Of a DNA stretch of 48,418 bases, positions 33,615 to 42,082 are shown piece by piece. This DNA comes from Candidatus Paracaedibacteraceae bacterium. Lineage in GTDB: Bacteria > Pseudomonadota > Alphaproteobacteria > Paracaedibacterales > Paracaedibacteraceae. The stretch is taken from assembly GCA_019459505.1 (NCBI GenBank), contig JAIBEV010000051.1, positions 1-48,418 on the forward strand. Direction: 5' to 3'. A program made the position numbers and the translations under genes. The number at the start of each line of letters is the position of its first letter. Position 1 is the first letter of the stretch. The notes under the pieces were generated by a model that made no database searches, had not been told where the DNA came from, and worked only from the letters and a program-made list of their open reading frames with translations.

Positions 33615-34842
33615 TTAATTCTCCATAATCATTTAAATTCGAGGAGGTGGTGTGTCGCTCAATAGACAGTTCAGGGTTTGATACGGGGCTCACATCGACA
33701 CCCGTTTGGAAAACAATATCGATGACGCGTCCAGGCGAAATTAAGATGACAGGTTGCATTTGTTCAGCCCTTCTAATGGTATAGTCAGCAAGTTTTTCAA
33801 AGGCATTACTGGCTCCATTGGCGGCGGCACCGGTGATCAATTGATTGGTGCTCATGGCATTAGTTTGTCCAAAAGGAGAGACAGGAAAAACGGATTTAGA
33901 GGATTCTGCCTGGAAAAATGACGCCATGGCTGACAAGACCCCCGCATACATTGCTTGTCGAGTCACCTCACCAGATCGATCCACCACTTTACCCCGAATT
34001 CCTTCCCGACCATCTTCCCCGCTGACATACCCTTCTATCTTCCGTTCTATGGTGGTCCCATCTTTTTCGACCCATGACATTGTTTGTAAACGGCAGATGA
34101 GTCGTTCCGAGGAAATTTCCCCATAACAGGCAGCAATAACATGGGCATCCCGCACTCGACTGGTAAATCCACGCGGCAAATGTCCATCATCAATGAGTCT
34201 TAAGGTTAGAGGCTTTGGATTAGTAGAAGCGTTAGTTCCTGTTAAGGAGGCAGCCCCTGTCAATAAAACAGCTTTTGCGTAACTTCCGGAAGGTAAATAA
34301 TTAGTGGCATTCTTGTGAGATTGAGAATTGCCCCCAAAACTTATCCGTACTATTTTATTTCCTTTTTTAGGAGATAGCGATTCAACCTCGCGGGTTGATT
34401 GATTGGAAGCAGCATAGAGTTTCTCTTCTTGTTCTTGGGCAATACGAGCATCTTCATTTAACTCAGTTTGCTGAGTTTGTTTTTCATTATGTTCAACAGT
34501 TTTTGTGAATAGTTCTTCCAACACATCAAATTTTTTTTCCAAAAGCTTATTCTGAGCTTTTACCTCTTCTATTTCCCGGGCTTTCTGCTCGTTTTCTGTT
34601 TGGAGACGATCCACCCAAATAGCCTTATCATCAATTCCAGAAAGGGACTTTGTTAAGTTTTTAACATTTTCCTTATAAACTTGTGGCTTGTCCGTCTCGA
34701 TACTCTTACGGGGGTTGGATGTAAAAATATTGATACCCACTCCCACGACTGCAATAAAAAATATTCCGCCGCCACTCATAAGAATGAGTTGTTTCTGGCG
34801 TAAGGTTAGCTGATCAATAAGGTATTTGAGTCTTTGGATCAT
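33607..34842 (-). CDS. traB: TraB, VirB10-like core-complex scaffold
   Basis: A 411-residue bitopic protein. A cytoplasmic N-terminus is followed by one membrane helix (LILMSGGGIFFIAVVGVGI) and a long coiled-coil rich in Glu and Lys (about residues 60-150). The TrbI/VirB10-type C-terminal barrel contains LPSGSYAKAVLLTGAAS, LPRGFTSRVRDAHVIAACYG and ISPGRVIDIVFQTGVDV. It spans inner membrane to outer membrane and relays ATP energy to the pore. The start overlaps the upstream small gene by 4 bp. Confidence 0.93.
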   Translation of the reverse strand: MIQRLKYLIDQLTLRQKQLILMSGGGIFFIAVVGVGINIFTSNPRKSIETDKPQVYKENVKNLTKSLSGIDDKAIWVDRLQTENEQKAREIEEVKAQNKLLEKKFDVLEELFTKTVEHNEKQTQQTELNEDARIAQEQEEKLYAASNQSTREVESLSPKKGNKIVRISFGGNSQSHKNATNYLPSGSYAKAVLLTGAASLTGTNASTNPKPLTLRLIDDGHLPRGFTSRVRDAHVIAACYGEISSERLICRLQTMSWVEKDGTTIERKIEGYVSGEDGREGIRGKVVDRSGEVTRQAMYAGVLSAMASFFQAESSKSVFPVSPFGQTNAMSTNQLITGAAANGASNAFEKLADYTIRRAEQMQPVILISPGRVIDIVFQTGVDVSPVSNPELSIERHTTSSNLNDYGELNE

Positions 34843-35129
34843 GAAAGGGCCGTCTCAATAAAAGTTAGGACGCCGGCCGCCCCTAGTGCTGAGACAATAA
34901 ATTGAGCCATACCGCTGACGCCTAGTTTAGCCATTGCTACAGAAGCTCCCCAAAATGAGGCACCCGTGATCCCTACTTTGCCCGCAGCCTTTACGAGCCC
35001 CCCTACTTTTGTTATGTCCTCTTCAATATTTCCGACCGCATAAGAAACTCCTATCATTGCAACAAATACCCCGGAATAGTATAGGATTTGCCTGATTTTT
35101 GGGTTTTCAAGAATTTTATAAAGTCTCAA
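34839..35129 (-). CDS. Small two-helix membrane protein, candidate pilin
   Basis: A 96-residue protein with a basic start, a hydrophobic segment (ILYYSGVFVAMIGVSYAVG), a short acidic loop, a Gly/Ala-rich middle (KVGGLVKAAGKVGITGASFW) and a second hydrophobic segment (AQFIVSALGAAGVLTFI). Two hydrophobic helices with a small polar loop and a Gly/Ala-rich body are how F-type (TraA) and VirB2 pilins are built. No other pilin candidate precedes traL, where F keeps traA. It sits between traK and traB with a 14-bp gap and a 4-bp overlap. Function is inferred from build and context only. Confidence 0.55.
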   Translation of the reverse strand: MRLYKILENPKIRQILYYSGVFVAMIGVSYAVGNIEEDITKVGGLVKAAGKVGITGASFWGASVAMAKLGVSGMAQFIVSALGAAGVLTFIETALS

Positions 35130-35143
35130 TTTATCCTCCTAAA

Positions 35144-35809
35144 TTATAATTTTTGCACAACATACATTTTAGTTTCGCCAGACGCGTCCAGCGATTCATC
35201 TGCAAAAATAACCGCATAATCCTGAGAATCCCACATCAGTTGAGGATTGAGTCTTTTTAGGTTTCTAGAGGTGTTTTTGACAGTGAATTCTGTAATAAAA
35301 TAATCGTTAGATTGATAGGATTTTGTGGCAATTGCTTCAATTCCCTCTCGGCTTCTACTGCTCTCTTGCGTTGAAACCACACTGAAATTGTTAGGAATTT
35401 GCCCCGAAAATAAGGTTTTAATAGCATTGATAACGATGCTCTCGGACGCATGCACAGCCTCCCCTGATTTCTTTCCCTTTAAAATGAGAGGCTCTGGTTT
35501 GCCCGATTTTACTGATAACCTTAAATCCTGGGTCAGCCCACTTCTTGTAATGATGGTGAGATAAAGAGGGCCAGATATTCCCTCTCCTACGATAAAAACA
35601 TGACCGGCAGGGTGTTTTTGAATATTGTCAGAATACTGTGATGGGTAAGCAAAGATATCCTCAACGCCGTCCCCCTCCACAGTAATGCGGGTCATTCCTT
35701 CTCTAGAAATAGTGACTTCCAACACCTGGGTGGGGTTAATGGTATACTGGGCATGACATAACGATAAAACTGATTTAAAGATAAGTGTTTTAGTGAAGGG
35801 ACTAAGCAT
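35144..35809 (-). CDS. traK: TraK secretin-like core-complex protein
   Basis: A 221-residue protein with a signal-like start (LIFKSVLSLCHA) and the TraK pattern: VLEVTISREGMTRITVEGDG, IQKHPAGHVFIVGEG, PLYLTIITRSGLTQDLRLSV. The C-terminal half includes NTSRNLKRLNPQLMWDSQDY and ends in beta strands. TraK is the VirB9 counterpart in the TraB-TraV-TraK ring. It overlaps traE by 8 bp. F TraK is 242 aa. Confidence 0.9.
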   Translation of the reverse strand: MLSPFTKTLIFKSVLSLCHAQYTINPTQVLEVTISREGMTRITVEGDGVEDIFAYPSQYSDNIQKHPAGHVFIVGEGISGPLYLTIITRSGLTQDLRLSVKSGKPEPLILKGKKSGEAVHASESIVINAIKTLFSGQIPNNFSVVSTQESSRSREGIEAIATKSYQSNDYFITEFTVKNTSRNLKRLNPQLMWDSQDYAVIFADESLDASGETKMYVVQKL

Positions 35810-36374
35810 GATTTCCTCCTGAGCCTATTTCTATGAGATCTTTTAAAAGGACAATCCCATGGGCCCCCTTAATCCAGTAAATATCGTAAGTTTTATCTTG
35901 AATGACAGGCCTGGCATCTTTTCCGATAAAGGCTAAATTTTGTCCTTGAATCCGGACGTATTTCTGAGATTGATTGACTTCGAATGTTTTGGGGTAAAAA
36001 ACCGTTGAAATGTTATTATTTTTGATTCTCTCAGCGTTCTCTTTTAACGTTTGTTTCATATTTCCATATGAATGAGTTGATATTTTAAGGACTTCATTAT
36101 GGCGCCACTCCACGCTTTCAGGATTTACCGTTAACGCTGTTTTCACGATACCGTCGGCCCAATCAATAAAGTATTGATCATCAAACTCGCCCCCTCTCAT
36201 ATGAATTCGGTGGTCTGTATTAAATTCTGGAATGAGAATAGTCGTTTCTGATTTGAAGATTAAAGCAAGGCCTAAGGCAAGATTCGATAAGCTTAAACCG
36301 GTTGCTACATATAGGATGAGTTTCTTCTCCGTGCCTAACCCATCCAAACTTTTTTGAGCAAATTTAAAATTCAT
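35802..36374 (-). CDS. traE: TraE pilus assembly protein
   Basis: The ATG at 36374 overlaps the traL stop by 4 bp (ATGA) and is preferred to a start 33 bases upstream. The 190-residue product matches F TraE (188) in length. It has a single N-terminal membrane helix (LILYVATGLSLSNLALGLAL) and the conserved segment DDQYFIDWADGIVKTALTVN followed by a periplasmic domain ending in DIYWIKGAHGIVLLKDL. TraE is the VirB5/VirB8-like inner-membrane component. Confidence 0.9.
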   Translation of the reverse strand: MNFKFAQKSLDGLGTEKKLILYVATGLSLSNLALGLALIFKSETTILIPEFNTDHRIHMRGGEFDDQYFIDWADGIVKTALTVNPESVEWRHNEVLKISTHSYGNMKQTLKENAERIKNNNISTVFYPKTFEVNQSQKYVRIQGQNLAFIGKDARPVIQDKTYDIYWIKGAHGIVLLKDLIEIGSGGNHA

Positions 36375-36670
36375 GAGCGCCACCTCCGTATCCAAGACTT
36401 TGGCCATTCTTTAGGGATCTCTGCTCTGATTCCAAAACGCCAATGCATGTAACTTTTAAAAGAAAAACCTGCTTTTACTTTTTTAAATTTTTTAAGGCTA
36501 AAGAGCGTGATTATACCTCCGATAAGGATTCCTAATTTCATAATCCATGAGCTCAAAACTAATAAACTGATTATAACAGCAACGACAATGAGAAGTTCGT
36601 CGGGTGTTAAGCCTAAAATTCTAATTGGTTCGTCCATAAATTTATAAATCCGATGCTCTTTGATGCTCAT
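36371..36670 (-). CDS. traL: TraL pilus assembly protein, first gene of the tra operon
   Basis: A 99-residue protein from the ATG at 36670; a TTG at 36700, directly after a GCGAGAAA stretch, is an alternative start and would add 10 residues. It has the TraL signature IYKFMDEPIRILGLTPDELL, then two close membrane helices (LLIVVAVIISLLVLSSWIM and GILIGGIITLFSL) and a basic C-terminus. TraL is the VirB3-like inner-membrane subunit. The unclear start matters because the 11-base motif shared with the rep promoter region ends right at the TTG. Confidence 0.88.
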   Translation of the reverse strand: MSIKEHRIYKFMDEPIRILGLTPDELLIVVAVIISLLVLSSWIMKLGILIGGIITLFSLKKFKKVKAGFSFKSYMHWRFGIRAEIPKEWPKSWIRRWRS

Positions 36671-36700
36671 TTGTTGTCTGACTTGTCTAAATGTGTTCAA

Positions 36701-36730
36701 TTTCTCGCGTATTAGTATGAATCCTCATAC
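36701..36730. promoter_or_regulatory. Control sites upstream of traL
   Basis: Plus-strand 36701-36711 reads TTTCTCGCGTA, which also occurs in both arms of the inverted repeat around the rep promoter (43790-43803 and 43863-43876). Next to it, GTATGA-ATCC-TCATAC (36715-36730) is a short inverted repeat. Both lie in the leader or promoter of the tra operon and are candidate binding sites. A TATAAAA-like box further upstream (about 36736-36744, minus strand) is the only promoter hint I see. Confidence 0.45.
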
Positions 36731-36979
36731 ATATAATATTTTATACACATACCATGAGTGATTGTACACACAAAAAGAGATATTATGCACAGATTAAGAG
36801 AAAAAATTGAGGAATATTACTTATTAAAAGTAGAAGATTAAGGGGTAAATAAAGGAAAGGTATTGAATTTTTAAGCATTAAATCTTACGTTATATATGAT
36901 AAAACTTTTATAATATAGCTTTAGGTTTTAAAGCTTAGAGAGCACTAAATGCCTATTTTTTATAAATTTTACTGCTGTT

Positions 36980-37009
36980 TTGTTGTGAAATGGCGATATT
37001 TCTTATACT
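36980..37009 (+). promoter_or_regulatory. Candidate promoter of the XRE regulator gene
   Basis: TTGTTG (36980-36985) and TATACT (37004-37009) are spaced by 18 bp, ending 32 bp before the ATG at 37042. The rest of 36731-36979 is AT-rich and shows no gene. Confidence 0.45.
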
Positions 37010-37041
37010 GTTTTATTAGAAGATATAATTAAGAAGAAAAC

Positions 37042-37482
37042 ATGGATAACCAAATTGCTGAACGATTAAGGAGTCGGATAAAGTCTGCTAACCTGACTCC
37101 TACAGACTTAGAGAGACGGGCAGGGCTTGCCCTTGCTTCTGTAAGAAACATTTTGAATGGCAGGTCAAAAAATCCAACCATAGAAACGATGCGAGCTATC
37201 GCTAATACACTAGGGTGTACTGTCGATGATCTTATAACCGAAAAAGAGACTCTCGTCGCTACTACTGAAAAGCTGCAACAGGATGAACACCATCAGTGGT
37301 TAAAACCCCTCTTACTTGAATCCATTGATTTTGTTGATAGTTATCTAGAAAACAAAAAGCATCCTTTTTCTTTTGAAGAAGCAATGTTTCTTGTCAAAGA
37401 GATTTATACTTTTAGCTTAGGAACTAAGGACCGGTCGGTCGATAAAAGGTTTGCAGAGTGGTTAATTAATAAAAACATCTGA
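37042..37482 (+). CDS. XRE-family transcriptional regulator
   Basis: A 146-residue protein with an N-terminal XRE/Cro-type HTH (residues ~5-65): LRSRIKSANLTPTDLERRAG, then ASVRNILNGRSKNPTIETMR and ANTLGCTVDDLI. The C-terminal half is helical (FVDSYLENKKHPFSFEEAMF) and of unknown role. It is transcribed divergently from the tra operon across a 340-bp gap, the usual place for a transfer-operon regulator. Its binding site is unknown; the repeat at 36715-36730 or the 11-base motif at 36701-36711 are candidates. It converges with the TPR gene, leaving only 5 bp between stops. Confidence 0.85.
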   Translation: MDNQIAERLRSRIKSANLTPTDLERRAGLALASVRNILNGRSKNPTIETMRAIANTLGCTVDDLITEKETLVATTEKLQQDEHHQWLKPLLLESIDFVDSYLENKKHPFSFEEAMFLVKEIYTFSLGTKDRSVDKRFAEWLINKNI

Positions 37483-37487
37483 AAAGC

Positions 37488-39044
37488 TTAAGTCAGAAGT
37501 GCTTTAATTTTTAATGTTCTCGGATGGGTAGGCCCAAATTGATTTTTATGGGCCTTCCAATAATGCAAGACAAGAGATAAATCTTCCATTTTTGTCCCAA
37601 TAGTAGCTAAAAGCTCATATAATATACCTTGCTCGTCGAACCAAGAATTTTTTCCCAACAACTTAGAATAAATTCTTATCCCTTCTTCACAACATCTTTT
37701 GGCTGCTAAAAGGTCACCTTTTTCTAATAAAATTTTTCCTTTAACTGTTTTTAAAGCCGCTTGATCAATATGCTTGTCAGGAGAATGGAAGAAATCTAAA
37801 TATTCTTGCTCAGCCTCATTAATATATTTTTCTGCTCTTTCTATATTGCCTGATTGAAGAGCACACTTAGACATGACAACTAAAGCTTCTCCTTTCCAGT
37901 CAGCTGCCCGATCAGAATTAAAATTCCTAGCTTCTTTTACAGAATTTAAAGCAGCTTCATAAGCTTCCTTAAATTTATTTAGATTATACAAAGCATCTGC
38001 TTTAAGGTTTTTTGTAAAAAAATGTAAAGGTGTGGGAAGATGGGAATGAAGATGTAAACTTGCTTTATCAGCATACATAACACTATTTTCATAATCTCCA
38101 CTCTCTAGGCAACACCAAGAATAAATGTAATAGAATATCGCCTTATATCGATCCCGGTCTATTCTTGAGACTAGATTTTCTCCTTGTTGCAGGATTGAAA
38201 TTGCCTTTTCCAAGTTGCCACCAATGATATGCGTTTGTGCCCAACACGATAAAATCCTTAAGGCTTCTCCATAATTTCTTTGCTGGTAGAAGATGTTAAA
38301 ACTCTCTTCCAATTCTTTTAAGGTTTGTTCTAATAATTCTCGATTTGCAGAGAAATGGGTTGAGACTATGTTTCCTTTATTGCTGATGAACAAAGCTCGT
38401 AGTTCAGGCGTAAGGGTCTTGAAGGCTTTATTCCTTTCAATCTTATTCATCAACTCCATGGCTTTAGAGTGTTCACGAGTTGCATACATATAATATTCTA
38501 GGAGATGAATTTGAATGGGTAAGACAGTTTCAGGTTTCTCATCTAAAATCTCTAAGCATTTAAAAAAATTCTCGGTTATTTCAATAATGAAAGGGTTATC
38601 TCGGACGTAAGCAATCAAATGTTCCCAATCTTTATCAAAGGCTTGGCTCAAGATACGAATACCCCCCCTTATTGGTTCCTTTATGAGTTCCTTATTTGTT
38701 ATAATTAATTCCCTTAATTGAGTATCCAAGATCAGAGAGACAAGAATTTCTCCCCCATCAATCTCAGTTTTTATAATTTTCTTATGCTCAAGGTTTCTAA
38801 CTATAGAAAGAACTGCTACTTTTTTATTTTCAAGATTATCTTCCAACCCATTTATAAGCATATGCATCGGAATTCTAGAACCACCTAGAAGAGATAAAAG
38901 CCGTATAACATAAGCTGGAAGGCTGTCCTTCTCTTCCAGAAAACCTGCCTCTTCTATCGATATCTCTGCAGCTTTACTATAGGAAAAACTACCTTCAAAA
39001 AGAATAAGGGATAAAAAGAATTTATAGATGAAGTTTATAAACAT
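37488..39044 (-). CDS. Exported TPR protein resembling an NB-ARC protein without its ATPase
   Basis: The ATG at 39044 starts a signal peptide (MFINFIYKFFLSLILFEGSF); another ATG lies 24 bases upstream. The 518-residue product first has a winged-helix-like region (LPAYVIRLLSLLGGSRIPMH, AVLSIVRNLEHKKIIKTE) that resembles the part following the ATPase in NB-ARC/TPR proteins. About eight TPR-like helix pairs then run to the end, for example GNLEKAISILQQGENL, GDYENSVMYADKASLHL, GNIERAEKYINEAEQEY and GDLLAAKRCCEEGIRIY. No Walker motifs are present. It overlaps the upstream sensor gene by 23 bp, so it probably works with it, perhaps as a periplasmic or secreted ligand binder. Confidence 0.65.
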   Translation of the reverse strand: MFINFIYKFFLSLILFEGSFSYSKAAEISIEEAGFLEEKDSLPAYVIRLLSLLGGSRIPMHMLINGLEDNLENKKVAVLSIVRNLEHKKIIKTEIDGGEILVSLILDTQLRELIITNKELIKEPIRGGIRILSQAFDKDWEHLIAYVRDNPFIIEITENFFKCLEILDEKPETVLPIQIHLLEYYMYATREHSKAMELMNKIERNKAFKTLTPELRALFISNKGNIVSTHFSANRELLEQTLKELEESFNIFYQQRNYGEALRILSCWAQTHIIGGNLEKAISILQQGENLVSRIDRDRYKAIFYYIYSWCCLESGDYENSVMYADKASLHLHSHLPTPLHFFTKNLKADALYNLNKFKEAYEAALNSVKEARNFNSDRAADWKGEALVVMSKCALQSGNIERAEKYINEAEQEYLDFFHSPDKHIDQAALKTVKGKILLEKGDLLAAKRCCEEGIRIYSKLLGKNSWFDEQGILYELLATIGTKMEDLSLVLHYWKAHKNQFGPTHPRTLKIKALLT

Positions 39045-40431
39045 TTCCCTGGCTTTCTTCCTTTTCACTGATTTCTTCCTGCCTACCTATTTGTTGAAAG
39101 AGGCAGAGGCGTAAATTGTTTCCCTTATGGGGTTTATACTTATTAATTATCCAGATGTTGAGTTGGTTAGCTAGAATATCAAGCTCTTTTAAAGAGAGAA
39201 TGAAAATAGAGTCATCCAAATCAATATTAGATTTTTGGATATTTTCATATCCATCATCTTCTAAAAATAAATTGAAATTATTATTTTGGTTCTGGAGAGA
39301 AGAAACTTTAATTTGTCCCCCCTTAGGACAATTTAAAATTGATCTATATAATAGGTTAAGAATGAAAATTTTTAAACGGAACTTATCGTAATAAATTTCT
39401 TCCTCTTCTCCTATTTCTAAGCTGATATTGACATCCTTATCATCTGCTTCATTGAAAAACAGCGTTACTATTTCCGAAATCAAATCTCTAATATTGATTT
39501 TCTCTAAGTTGTAATAAACAAAGTTTTGTAATTTAATTGAGCTCAGATCATGGATTTTATTGACGAATTCAACTTCTTGATAGGGAGAAAGAATAACTTT
39601 TGAATCCTTCTTCTTACTCTCTATTAAAATATTGGTTAGTTCATTAATCGATTGCAGAGTTTCCATAAAATAATTGGCTGTTTCTTTTTGATAGAATCGA
39701 GTTTGATTAAAAGAACTTTTAAGAGATTTATATTTTTCGCTATTAAAGTGAACATGTTCTGCTTGTTCTTTAGCCAGCTTTCTTGTTTTCTCATGGCTAT
39801 AAACAAACCAGGAACTGAAGATAAGAAAAATCAATAAACCTACCAAGGCTTGTCCTTGAATTTTTTTTAAGAGATACAGAAAATCTATATGAGGCGCTAA
39901 CCCAACAAGGAGCACCAAGTTAGGTGCAATAAGAGATTTATGAGCAAATAATTTAAGGTTAAGCTTTTTACTGTATAGAGCAGCCGCCGTTTGAGGGGTG
40001 GCAATTTCATCTGCATGAAAATCAACAATATATCCTATGAATATTTCAGGCAAATCAAGGACTTGAAACTCATTAGAAGTAAGATCAAGATTTGTATTCT
40101 TAAGGTTTCCACTAATCTCTCCGGATGGAACAATATTTAATCGAAATTGCGAAAGAGCTTGGATCTTTTCTAAGCCAAAGAAGTGCCATTCTTTTTGATG
40201 CAGTTCTTTAGTTTTGCGCCTCTCAACTTCTAATAATGCCAAACGTGTACTCCAGATTCCTCTATTTAACTCGCTTGCAACTTTAGTAGCAAGGTAATCC
40301 GATCTTTCTATAAACTCTTTCCTAATCTCATATATTTCTAAGAATATGAGGCAAAAGGAGTAAACCATAAAGAATCCGGAAAACTGGAATCCAAATTTAA
40401 CTTTTGGAGGGATTTCTTTCATTCTTATCAT
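39022..40431 (-). CDS. Degenerate membrane histidine-kinase-like sensor
   Basis: A 469-residue protein with membrane helices at ~13-33 and ~195-212 enclosing a ~160-residue extracytoplasmic sensor domain. A coiled segment and a dimerisation-like helix pair follow (~250-300). The position of the phospho-accepting His holds Gln260 (FMETLQSINELTNIL). The ATP-binding part is recognisable but eroded: in DKFRLKIFILNLLYRSI the second N-box Asn is replaced by Arg363, and the G1 box keeps Asp392-x-Gly394 but loses the second Gly. It is therefore probably a pseudokinase. Its start overlaps the amine oxidase stop (ATGA) and its end overlaps the TPR gene, making a three-gene operon. No response regulator is adjacent. 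Confidence 0.65.
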   Translation of the reverse strand: MIRMKEIPPKVKFGFQFSGFFMVYSFCLIFLEIYEIRKEFIERSDYLATKVASELNRGIWSTRLALLEVERRKTKELHQKEWHFFGLEKIQALSQFRLNIVPSGEISGNLKNTNLDLTSNEFQVLDLPEIFIGYIVDFHADEIATPQTAAALYSKKLNLKLFAHKSLIAPNLVLLVGLAPHIDFLYLLKKIQGQALVGLLIFLIFSSWFVYSHEKTRKLAKEQAEHVHFNSEKYKSLKSSFNQTRFYQKETANYFMETLQSINELTNILIESKKKDSKVILSPYQEVEFVNKIHDLSSIKLQNFVYYNLEKINIRDLISEIVTLFFNEADDKDVNISLEIGEEEEIYYDKFRLKIFILNLLYRSILNCPKGGQIKVSSLQNQNNNFNLFLEDDGYENIQKSNIDLDDSIFILSLKELDILANQLNIWIINKYKPHKGNNLRLCLFQQIGRQEEISEKEESQGNVYKLHL

Positions 40432-41843
40432 TTCCTCATCAATCGCTCAGCAATCATTTTTGCTGCTCGCTCTCCTGATTCCACAGCCCCTTCCATAGTG
40501 CTGGGGTGAGTTAATGACGTGTGTTCTCCAGCAAAAAAGATAAGGTCCCCTAAAGGTTCAAATATTTTACGACAGATTTGTTGAAACCTTTCACACGTCA
40601 ATTCATAATCTTCCTCTTTGCCATTGCGAACAAAGGAATAACTTCCCTGCGAGTAGGATTCCTCACTCCAATTAAGAAAAACACAATTTTCTGCTGTAAT
40701 GTCTTTATGCTGTAGATGGGGGTAAATCTTATTTAAGATTGACCACACTCTCTCAAAAACCATTTCTCGTTGTTCTTTTGTCTTAAAAGAAAGCTGAGAT
40801 GCTTTACCGCCAAAATAAACTGTTAATACAGTTCGATCATAATTCCACCAAGCGGTAAATTGAGAGGTTAAGGCAAAAGGGCAATCATCTTTTTTTCCTT
40901 TAATGGGTATAAGAATTTTTGTATTTGAGCCTCCTTTAAGAGTTTCTAATGAGGTATGTTTCAGAGCCTCCGGCCATAAGGAGCTGTCAATATTTATAGT
41001 TTTTAAGGTGGGAAAGGGAACTGATAAAATTACGTGGGGCGCTATAACTTGATGTCCATTTTCAAAAATTAGGACAGCCTTACCATCCTGCTTTTTTATA
41101 GTGACAAGTTTCATATTTAAATGAATTGAATCTTGAAGCGGCTTAGCTAGCCTCTCCACAAAATCAGATCCGCCTTTAGTAAAAAAAACAGAATGCCTTT
41201 TTTCACCTTTATTAATGCCATATCGGCCAAGCTCAATCCGTTTCATGAGCCATGTTAATACTAATTTTCCCTTTTCATCGGAGATTTCATAAGTATTGAT
41301 GCCCTCATAACAAGAAATCCATGTTTCTAATAAAATTCTAAAATAATCTTCTTTCCCCAAAAAGGCATCTAACCTCTCTCCTAAACTCACAAAGTTGCAA
41401 GAGGGCGATAAAATTTCAGGAGATAGACTTTGTGATAAACTGAATAAATTTTGAGGACTTAGCTTATCTTCAGTTAGAGTATTAACCTTGTAAGTCTCTT
41501 TTTCTTCTCTTATCGAACAGCTCACTTCATGCGCTAAGATGCGTAGCCTTTCTGCTGTCCCCCCATCATTAATTTCCTTTCCACCGACTTCTTCAAATGT
41601 ACCATTCGGAAAATAGTGAGTGTTAACACGTCCTCCAAGCCGATTCCGGGCTTCATAAATAATGAAAGGAATTCCCCATTTTTTCAAATAATATCCGGCT
41701 GTTAAACCGGATAAGCCTGCACCGATAATGACAACTGGATTTTCTTGATTCACCAGATTTTTTCCTTCTCCACTCAAGAATGTTAAAAAATATAGAATGG
41801 TTACTCTGAGAAGAGGTATTACCTTAAGATAGCTTATTGTCAT
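40428..41843 (-). CDS. Exported flavin monoamine oxidase-like enzyme
   Basis: A 471-residue FAD enzyme. After an N-terminal hydrophobic signal or anchor (VTILYFLTFLSG) comes the Rossmann dinucleotide motif VVIIGAGLSGLTAGYYL, the EARNRLGGRV motif of the amine-oxidase family, and EEVGGKEIN. The C-terminal FAD contact reads LIFFAGEHTSLTHPSTMEGA. The family oxidises amines such as polyamines or aromatic amino acids, yielding an aldehyde or keto acid, ammonia and hydrogen peroxide. FAD proteins can be exported by Tat, but no twin arginine is visible here. It is the first gene of the operon with the pseudokinase and TPR protein. Confidence 0.82.
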   Translation of the reverse strand: MTISYLKVIPLLRVTILYFLTFLSGEGKNLVNQENPVVIIGAGLSGLTAGYYLKKWGIPFIIYEARNRLGGRVNTHYFPNGTFEEVGGKEINDGGTAERLRILAHEVSCSIREEKETYKVNTLTEDKLSPQNLFSLSQSLSPEILSPSCNFVSLGERLDAFLGKEDYFRILLETWISCYEGINTYEISDEKGKLVLTWLMKRIELGRYGINKGEKRHSVFFTKGGSDFVERLAKPLQDSIHLNMKLVTIKKQDGKAVLIFENGHQVIAPHVILSVPFPTLKTINIDSSLWPEALKHTSLETLKGGSNTKILIPIKGKKDDCPFALTSQFTAWWNYDRTVLTVYFGGKASQLSFKTKEQREMVFERVWSILNKIYPHLQHKDITAENCVFLNWSEESYSQGSYSFVRNGKEEDYELTCERFQQICRKIFEPLGDLIFFAGEHTSLTHPSTMEGAVESGERAAKMIAERLMRK

Positions 41844-42082
41844 AAGAGGATTCTTTTTTTAAGGAGCAATACTTTTCGAATTGTTCTAGCATTTCTTGTC
41901 CTTTATAAGGATTATATTGAAGGCTTTCATTTAATGGACGAAGCAAATGTCATCATAAAATCAGCTTCTTAATAACTTTTCTTCTTGTTAACCAGGAAGT
42001 ATGTTCCTTATATTATAATTTTTTAACTCAATACAACATTTATCTCCAAATTATCAAATATTTATGTTTACTTGGTTGATAA

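Noticed and set aside
37483-37520. A bidirectional terminator between the XRE gene and the TPR gene
   Set aside because: The possible stem (AAAGC/GCTTT) is only 5 bp and weak, with just 5 bp between the two stop codons.
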